A stretch of DNA of 64,000 bases from Alteromonadaceae bacterium. Lineage in GTDB: Bacteria > Pseudomonadota > Gammaproteobacteria > Pseudomonadales > Oleiphilaceae. The position numbers and the translations under genes were made by a program. Positions 59,153 to 64,000 of the stretch are shown here, one piece after another. Position 1 is the stretch's first letter; each line of letters opens with the position of its first letter. A model generated the notes under the pieces. It was not told the origin of the DNA, did not search any database, and worked only from the letters and a program-made list of their open reading frames with translations. The DNA is taken from the NCBI GenBank assembly GCA_013393545.1, contig JABXHG010000001.1, positions 5,110 through 69,109 of the forward strand, read 5' to 3'.

Positions 59153-59238
59153 AGTTGGTCAGAAAATGGACAGATTGGCCGGCTGGTGCCATCGTACAGG
59201 TAGGGGTGTGTCACGATGTGTAACCGCGGAGGTCAACG

Positions 59239-59898
59239 ATGCGGGAGCCAGAGAGGGATTACCAGGCATTACGAGGGTTGATGATCCAGGACCAGCTGGT
59301 CGGGCGCGGAATTACCGACCAGCGGGTACTGCGCGCCATGGAGCGTGTTCCCCGTGAACTGTTTGTTCCCTGCCACTTGCGTGCCGAGGCCTATGACGAC
59401 CACCCCCTGCCGATTGGCCAGGGCCAGACTATTTCCCAGCCCTACATGGTCGCCCTGATGGCCCAGGCCCTGGCGCTCAAGGGCCGTGAGCGGGTGCTGG
59501 ATATCGGCACCGGCTCCGGTTACGCGGCAGCGGTGCTGGCGAGCATGGCGCTGGAAGTCTTCTCCATTGAAAAAATCCCGGAACTGGCAATCCAGGCCGA
59601 GACTAATTTGCGCAATGCGGGTTTCTCTCAGGTGCGCGTGCAATGTGGCGACGGGTCAGTAGGGTGGCCGGAAGCCGCTCCGTTTGACGGCATTTGCGTG
59701 GCGGCGGGTGCGCCGGCGGTGCCGGAAGCTCTGAAAGAACAGCTGAGTGTGGGTGGCCGGCTGGTGATTCCGATTGGCCAGGAGCACGGTGTTCAGCGCC
59801 TGCTACGGATTACCCGGCGATCGGACCGGCGGTTTGACCGGAAAGAATACTGTGATGTGAGGTTCGTACCCCTCCTGGGGCAGGAGGGGTGGAGCTAA
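59239..59898 (+). CDS. pcm: Protein-L-isoaspartate O-methyltransferase
   Basis: 219 residues. The family landmarks VPRELFVPCHLRAEAYDDHPLPIGQGQTISQP and VLDIGTGSGYAAAVLASMA are present. It methylates isoaspartyl residues in damaged proteins to restart their repair. In many gammaproteobacteria pcm sits between surE and rpoS; here it is alone, so this may be a second copy. GCGGAGG precedes the ATG. A 9-bp hairpin overlaps its last codons. Confidence 0.93.
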   Translation: MREPERDYQALRGLMIQDQLVGRGITDQRVLRAMERVPRELFVPCHLRAEAYDDHPLPIGQGQTISQPYMVALMAQALALKGRERVLDIGTGSGYAAAVLASMALEVFSIEKIPELAIQAETNLRNAGFSQVRVQCGDGSVGWPEAAPFDGICVAAGAPAVPEALKEQLSVGGRLVIPIGQEHGVQRLLRITRRSDRRFDRKEYCDVRFVPLLGQEGWS

Positions 59899-59910
59899 GC
59901 AACACTGGAT

Positions 59911-60105
59911 TTAGTGCCCGCCCTGAACCTGTGGCATGTCATGAGCCACTTCAGCCGCTTTGCGGTTGAAAATTCTTACCTTGCGACTGATAAACTGCAC
60001 CGCCTGCTTTGCCGCAGCACGGGTATACTGGCGCCTGACCTCAGCACTGTTGTGGAGGATGGTGGACGGCAGCGGGTTTACGGTTGCGATATGCTTCTGA
60101 GTCAT
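59911..60105 (-). CDS. Small basic hypothetical protein
   Basis: 64 residues from ATG 60105 (AAGGAGG ahead of it, which decides the start against a longer frame to 60123). It has a basic helical centre (RRQYTRAAAKQAVQFISRKVR). It resembles short conserved proteins of the RSP_7527 type seen in marine bacteria, but that call is weak. Function unknown. Confidence 0.55.
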   Translation of the reverse strand: MTQKHIATVNPLPSTILHNSAEVRRQYTRAAAKQAVQFISRKVRIFNRKAAEVAHDMPQVQGGH

Positions 60106-60233
60106 AGCGCCTTCCTCCTTCATCTGGTGGATTGGTTAGTGATCTACCCTTAATTTACCGACTATTCTAAGGATTCTTTTTTGCAGCTTGAATACGTTAA
60201 AATCCGTACTCTCGTTGCAAATATGCAGTGATT

Positions 60234-61133
60234 ATGGACTGGGATTATCTTCGATATATAAGAGCTCTGGCAATAGGCGGAACGCTTGCCAAAGCCGGTG
60301 AAATACTGGGTGTACACCAGACCACGGTGTTACGACGGCTCGACCAGATGGAAGAGCAGTTGGGTGTGCAGTTTTTTGAACGAAACCAAAATGGTTTGCA
60401 GCTGACCCCGGTGGGTGAAATGGCGTTCCGGGAGGCAGAACGGCTGGCCACGGACATGGACAATCTGGAGCGCAAGCTGGTGGGCCAGGATGGCGCGCCG
60501 GTCGGTAAGGTTCGCATTGCCGCCGAGGATGCCATGCTGAACGAGCTGCTCAGCCCGATCTTGGCAGAACTGGTGCGTGAGTATCCGGATATTGAGCTGG
60601 AGGTGCTCACCGACAACGATGTGGCCAACCTCAGCCACCGGGAAGCGGACCTGACGCTGCGACCGGACAACAAGCCCCAGGCCACCCTGGAAGGCGAGCG
60701 CATTGCCGCAGTCGAATCAGCGGTATACGGCGCAGCCAAATACTGTCGACGCAACCGGAACATGGATGTGGAAAACCACCCCGAGGGCTGTACCTGGATT
60801 GTGCCGGATGAAACCTTCAGCCACCTGGCGACCGGGCGCTGGTACCGCAAACACCTGAAAAACGTGCCCTCGGCCATTCGCTGCAACAGCCTGCAATCCA
60901 TGCATGCCCTGGCCCGGGCGGGTGCTGGTCTTGCTGTATTGCCCTGTTACCTGGGTGAGCCCGCCAAAGAGCTGCGGCGGTTGTCTGATCCGCTGGAAGG
61001 GGAAAGCGTGGATTTGTGGTTACACGTCAACCAGGATACGCAGCAAATGGCTCGGGTCCGGCTGGTGATGGAGTTTCTGGTGGATCGGTTACAGGCGCTG
61101 GAGTCGGCCATTGAAATCAGCGACTCTTTGTAG
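60234..61133 (+). CDS. LysR-family transcriptional regulator
   Basis: 299 residues from ATG 60234. The winged helix (about 3-60: ALAIGGTLAKAGEILGVHQTTVLRRLDQMEEQLGV is split here as ALAIGGTLAKAGEILGVHQ then TTVLRRLDQMEEQLGV) is followed by a periplasmic-binding-type effector domain (about 85-290). Such proteins usually control a divergent neighbour, but the gene upstream on the other strand is only the small basic protein. Ligand and targets unknown. Confidence 0.9.
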   Translation: MDWDYLRYIRALAIGGTLAKAGEILGVHQTTVLRRLDQMEEQLGVQFFERNQNGLQLTPVGEMAFREAERLATDMDNLERKLVGQDGAPVGKVRIAAEDAMLNELLSPILAELVREYPDIELEVLTDNDVANLSHREADLTLRPDNKPQATLEGERIAAVESAVYGAAKYCRRNRNMDVENHPEGCTWIVPDETFSHLATGRWYRKHLKNVPSAIRCNSLQSMHALARAGAGLAVLPCYLGEPAKELRRLSDPLEGESVDLWLHVNQDTQQMARVRLVMEFLVDRLQALESAIEISDSL

Positions 61134-61194
61134 AAAGTCGGAGCCAATCAGGCGCAGTACCGGATGATTGGCTCCTGACAGCCAAGCTCCTAAA

Positions 61195-61473
61195 TCAGTC
61201 GCGGGCGGTCACTTCCAGCAGGTGGTAACCGAACTGGGTTTTGACCGGGCCGATTACGGTGTTCAGTTCGCTGTCGAAGACAGCCTGGTCAAACTCCGGA
61301 ACCATCTGGCCACGGCCAAAAGAGCCGAGATCACCGCCGCGAAGACCAGACGGGCAGGATGAATGCTGGCGAGCCACTTCGGCAAAGTTCTGTCCGCCTT
61401 CGATGGCTTGTTTCAACTCCACGCATTTGGTTTCACTGTCAACCAGAATGTGACGTGCACTTGCAAGTGTCAT
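61195..61473 (-). CDS. ppiC: Parvulin-type peptidyl-prolyl isomerase
   Basis: 92 residues from ATG 61473 (a longer frame to 61545 is unsupported). The whole chain is one parvulin domain: SARHILVDSETKCVELK, CPSGLRGGDLGSFGRGQMVPEFD and FGYHLLEVTARD. Cytoplasmic isomerase of prolyl peptide bonds like E. coli PpiC. Monocistronic. Confidence 0.93.
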   Translation of the reverse strand: MTLASARHILVDSETKCVELKQAIEGGQNFAEVARQHSSCPSGLRGGDLGSFGRGQMVPEFDQAVFDSELNTVIGPVKTQFGYHLLEVTARD

Positions 61474-61655
61474 AATTGTTGGTCCTGTTTTGAGTGAGTC
61501 GAAAAACAAAAAACGAATGCTGCCCTGACATCGGCCGTGAGGCAAGTGCTTTTATCCGTGTTTTTGCCGTCTCACAGTCGCATTGACAAATCTGTACAAT
61601 GCCGCCTTTCTTTTTGTCGGCGACCAGCTGGCCTCACACAAACGGGTTTCTTTAC

Positions 61656-63542
61656 TTGATCTCCACCGCCAATATCACCATGCAGTTCGGGGCCGCGCCC
61701 CTGTTTGAAAACGTTTCCGCCAAATTCGGTAACGGTAATCGTTATGGCCTGATCGGGGCCAACGGTTGTGGAAAATCCACCCTGATGAAAATTCTTGGCG
61801 GCGATCTGGAGCCGTCTTCCGGCCAGGTGATGCTCGAGCCCAATACCCGCCTGGGCAAGCTGCGCCAGGACCAGTTTGCCTATGAGGACTGCACCGTGCT
61901 GGACACGGTAATCATGGGCCATGAAGAGCTCTGGCAGGTAAAACAGGAGCGGGACCGGATCTACTCGCTGGCGGAAATGAGCGAGGAAGACGGCATGGCC
62001 GTGGCGGACCTGGAAGTGCAGTTCGCCGAAATGGATGGCTACACCGCCGATTCCCGGGCCGGCGAGTTACTGCTGGGCCTGGAAATTCCGCTGGAAGAAC
62101 ACAATGGCCCCATGAGCGCCCTGGCGCCGGGCTGGAAGCTGCGTGTGCTGCTGGCCCAGGCGCTGTTTTCGGACCCGGACGTACTGCTGCTGGATGAGCC
62201 CACCACCCACCTGGACATCAACACCATCCGCTGGCTGGAAAACATTCTGGTGGCCCGTAACAGCACCATGATCATCATCTCCCACGACCGCCATTTCCTG
62301 AACAGCGTGTGCACGCACATGGCGGATCTGGATTACGGTGAATTACGCCTGTTCCCGGGCAACTACGACGAATACATGACCGCAGCCACCCAGGCGCGCG
62401 AGCGAATGATGGCGGACAACGCCAAGAAGAAGGCTCAGATTGCCGAACTGCAGCAGTTCGTCAGCCGCTTTTCAGCCAACGCCTCGAAAGCCAAGCAGGC
62501 CACGTCCCGTGCCCGCCAGATCGACAAAATCCAGCTGGAAGAAGTGAAACCCTCCAGCCGTGTCAGCCCGTTCATCCGTTTCGAGCAGGAAAAGAAACTG
62601 CATCGCCAGGCGGTAACGCTGAAAGGATTGACCAAGGGGTTCGATGCCGAGCCCTTGTTCGACAACCTGGACCTGCAGATTGAAGCCGGCGAGCGGGTGG
62701 CGATCATCGGCCCGAACGGCATTGGCAAAACCACCTTGCTGCAGTGCCTGGCCGGCGCCTACGAGCCAGACAGCGGCGAGGTGAAATGGACCGACAGCGC
62801 CCAGGTTGGCTATTTCGCCCAGGACCACACGGCGGATTTCGCCGCCGACGATACTCTGACCGACTGGATGTCGCAGTGGACCACCGGGGGTGAGCAACTG
62901 GTGCGTGGCACGCTGGGGCGAATGTTGTTCTCGGGCGATGACATCGGCCAATCGGTGAATGTGATTTCCGGGGGCGAGCAGGGGCGCATGCTGTTTGGTA
63001 AGCTGATTCTGCAGAAACCCAACGTGATGCTGATGGACGAGCCGACGAACCATCTGGACATCGAGAGCCGCGAGGCGCTGGTCGAGGCGCTGACCGCCTA
63101 TACCGGCGCGGTGATCCTCGTGAGCCACGACATGCACCTGCTGAGCATGGTCGCGGATCGCCTGTGGCTGATCAAGGGTGGCCGGGTCGCGCCTTACGAG
63201 GGCGATTTGGAAAGCTACCGCGCCATGCTGCTGAGCGGCGACAAGCCTGCGCCCAAGGCCAAGGCGCAAAAGCCCAAACGCCCCTCGCGGGAGGCTATCA
63301 CGGCGTTAAGGCAGGACGTGAAGAAGTGCGAGGAACGCGTTGAAAAACTGAACGAAATGGCCGACAAGCTGGCGGTCAAGCTGGCCAACCCGGCGATGTA
63401 CGACGAGACCAAGAAGGACGAGGCCGCCGTCTGGCAGCGGAAATATTCCGAGGTGATGGAGGCGCAGGCCCGCGCCGAGACCCTCTGGCTGCGCGCGCAG
63501 GAGAAGCTGGAGCGCGCGGAGGCGGGATCACCCGCCGCTTGA
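61656..63542 (+). CDS. ybiT: ABC-F ATPase, YbiT-like front joined to an alphaproteobacterial-type ABC-F tail
   Basis: 628 residues from TTG 61656, which gives the YbiT start [12 protein letters not shown]. Both ATPase cassettes are present: Walker [10 protein letters not shown] and GPNGIGKTT, signatures [12 protein letters not shown] and [13 protein letters not shown], and Walker B segments [11 protein letters not shown] and [11 protein letters not shown]. Up to about residue 460 it is a gammaproteobacterial YbiT. From [21 protein letters not shown] onward it reads like the longer ABC-F proteins of Rhodobacterales, with the linker-rich tail [20 protein letters not shown] and a C-terminal coiled coil. 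YbiT is about 530 residues; this is about 100 longer. ABC-F proteins act on the ribosome. Treat as a chimera until checked. Confidence 0.85.
   Translation: MISTANITMQFGAAPLFENVSAKFGNGNRYGLIGANGCGKSTLMKILGGDLEPSSGQVMLEPNTRLGKLRQDQFAYEDCTVLDTVIMGHEELWQVKQERDRIYSLAEMSEEDGMAVADLEVQFAEMDGYTADSRAGELLLGLEIPLEEHNGPMSALAPGWKLRVLLAQALFSDPDVLLLDEPTTHLDINTIRWLENILVARNSTMIIISHDRHFLNSVCTHMADLDYGELRLFPGNYDEYMTAATQARERMMADNAKKKAQIAELQQFVSRFSANASKAKQATSRARQIDKIQLEEVKPSSRVSPFIRFEQEKKLHRQAVTLKGLTKGFDAEPLFDNLDLQIEAGERVAIIGPNGIGKTTLLQCLAGAYEPDSGEVKWTDSAQVGYFAQDHTADFAADDTLTDWMSQWTTGGEQLVRGTLGRMLFSGDDIGQSVNVISGGEQGRMLFGKLILQKPNVMLMDEPTNHLDIESREALVEALTAYTGAVILVSHDMHLLSMVADRLWLIKGGRVAPYEGDLESYRAMLLSGDKPAPKAKAQKPKRPSREAITALRQDVKKCEERVEKLNEMADKLAVKLANPAMYDETKKDEAAVWQRKYSEVMEAQARAETLWLRAQEKLERAEAGSPAA
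63031..63070 (+). other. Composition and phylogeny break inside the ABC-F gene
   Basis: The stretch coding for [12 protein letters not shown] is the last piece shared by both ABC-F types. Upstream bases follow the window's usual codon mix; downstream almost every codon ends in G or C and CG-rich runs dominate to 64000. The change coincides with the most conserved motif of the gene, which is where reads or DNA from two related genes would join. Confidence 0.75.
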
Positions 63543-63573
63543 CAGCGCGCGCCGCTGCACGGAAAGGAAACAC

Positions 63574-64000
63574 ATGGACCTGAGTGCACTCATCACGACC
63601 TTCGTGACCCTGCTGATCGTGCTGGACCCCTTCGCGCTGGCGCCGCTTTTCCTGGCACTGACGCGGGGGATGAGCCCGGCGATGCGCCGCTCCGTCGCCG
63701 TGCGGGCGTGCCTGATGGGCGCCGGGCTGCTCTGCGTCTTCGGCGCCTTCGGGGAGGCGGTGCTGGGCTTCATCGGCATCTCCATGCCCGCCTTTCGCAT
63801 CGCGGGGGGCATCCTGCTTTTCCTGACGGCGCTCGACATGCTCTTCGAGCGGCGCACGGCGCGGCGCGAGGGCACGGTGGAGCAGGACGATCACGACGAT
63901 CCGTCGATCTTCCCGCTCTCCATCCCGCTCATCGCCGGGCCGGGCGCCATCGCCACCGTCATCCTGCTGACCGGCGAGAACGAGGGCGCGACCGGCCTCC
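63574..64000 (+). CDS. MarC-family membrane protein (3' end outside window)
   Basis: The start MDLSALITTFVTLLIVLDPF and the following four predicted helices identify a MarC/UPF0056 protein, an integral membrane family of unknown function. 142 residues are present before the window ends. The sequence is unusually GC-rich with strongly G/C third positions, unlike the genes before 63 kb. A GGAAAGG ribosome site precedes ATG 63574. It belongs to the same sequence type as the ABC-F tail. Confidence 0.85.
   Translation, partial: MDLSALITTFVTLLIVLDPFALAPLFLALTRGMSPAMRRSVAVRACLMGAGLLCVFGAFGEAVLGFIGISMPAFRIAGGILLFLTALDMLFERRTARREGTVEQDDHDDPSIFPLSIPLIAGPGAIATVILLTGENEGATGL

Noticed and set aside
59869..59889. 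9-bp hairpin CCCCTCCTG/CAGGAGGGG as a terminator
   Set aside because: It lies in the last codons of pcm and lacks a T-run; more likely coding coincidence or mRNA structure.
62472..63269. 265-codon open frame opposite the ABC-F gene
   Set aside because: Shadow frame across clear ABC motifs on the plus strand.

Overview
The window looks like chromosomal DNA of a marine gammaproteobacterium, most likely Marinobacter or a close relative. This rests on gene content recognised by eye (TrhO, DUF481, ArfB, EfpL, RadD, YbiT-type ABC-F, Pcm, TIGR02647, host-attachment protein) and on the high-GC codon use of most genes. No search was run. No tRNA, rRNA or CRISPR array was found.

Layout. 1-12.5 kb: the end of a giant RTX-type calcium-binding secreted protein, trhO, a DUF481 outer-membrane protein, a TudS-like DUF523/DUF1722 protein, a two-gene membrane/glycosyltransferase operon, gloA, an EamA transporter and a ComEA-like protein. 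12.5-22.9 kb: a scrambled accessory zone with a higBA toxin-antitoxin pair, orphan antitoxins, a lysozyme plus LprI-like pair, NYN and NERD proteins, an IS3 scrap and a broken S41 peptidase. Partial copies of neighbouring genes (nucleoside 2-deoxyribosyltransferase, slyD, the NYN gene) recur here and mark past rearrangements. 22.9-41 kb: slyD, thioredoxins, a P-type ATPase, an ATP-grasp enzyme fused by operon to a FecBCD-type iron transporter with a Fur-like box, radD, a RelE/ParD-like pair, an aldo/keto reductase region bracketed by two SDR gene scraps, ltaE, an entericidin and arfB.

41.2-49.9 kb is a clearly AT-richer island with one seven-gene operon: a haem-oxygenase-like diiron oxidase candidate, a LuxI/GNAT-like acyltransferase candidate, a tiny membrane protein, an RND/MMPL exporter, a Fre/LuxG-like reductase, a LolA-like lipoprotein-sorting protein and an outer-membrane barrel protein. 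Read together, this suggests synthesis, oxidation and envelope export of a small, probably acylated, molecule. I do not recognise it as a described pathway, and it is the best candidate for an undescribed system.

49.9-63 kb returns to ordinary chromosomal genes (AEC transporter, lipoproteins, enoyl-CoA hydratase, efpL, spermidine-synthase-like protein, lytic transglycosylase, LysE and TauE exporters, pcm, a LysR regulator, ppiC, an ABC-F ATPase). Near 63.04 kb, inside the ABC-F gene and exactly at a conserved Walker B/H-loop motif, the sequence changes to very high GC, alphaproteobacterial-looking DNA that carries on into a partial marC. This is either an assembly chimera or a recent homologous recombination, and the last ~950 bases should not be assumed to belong to the same genome.
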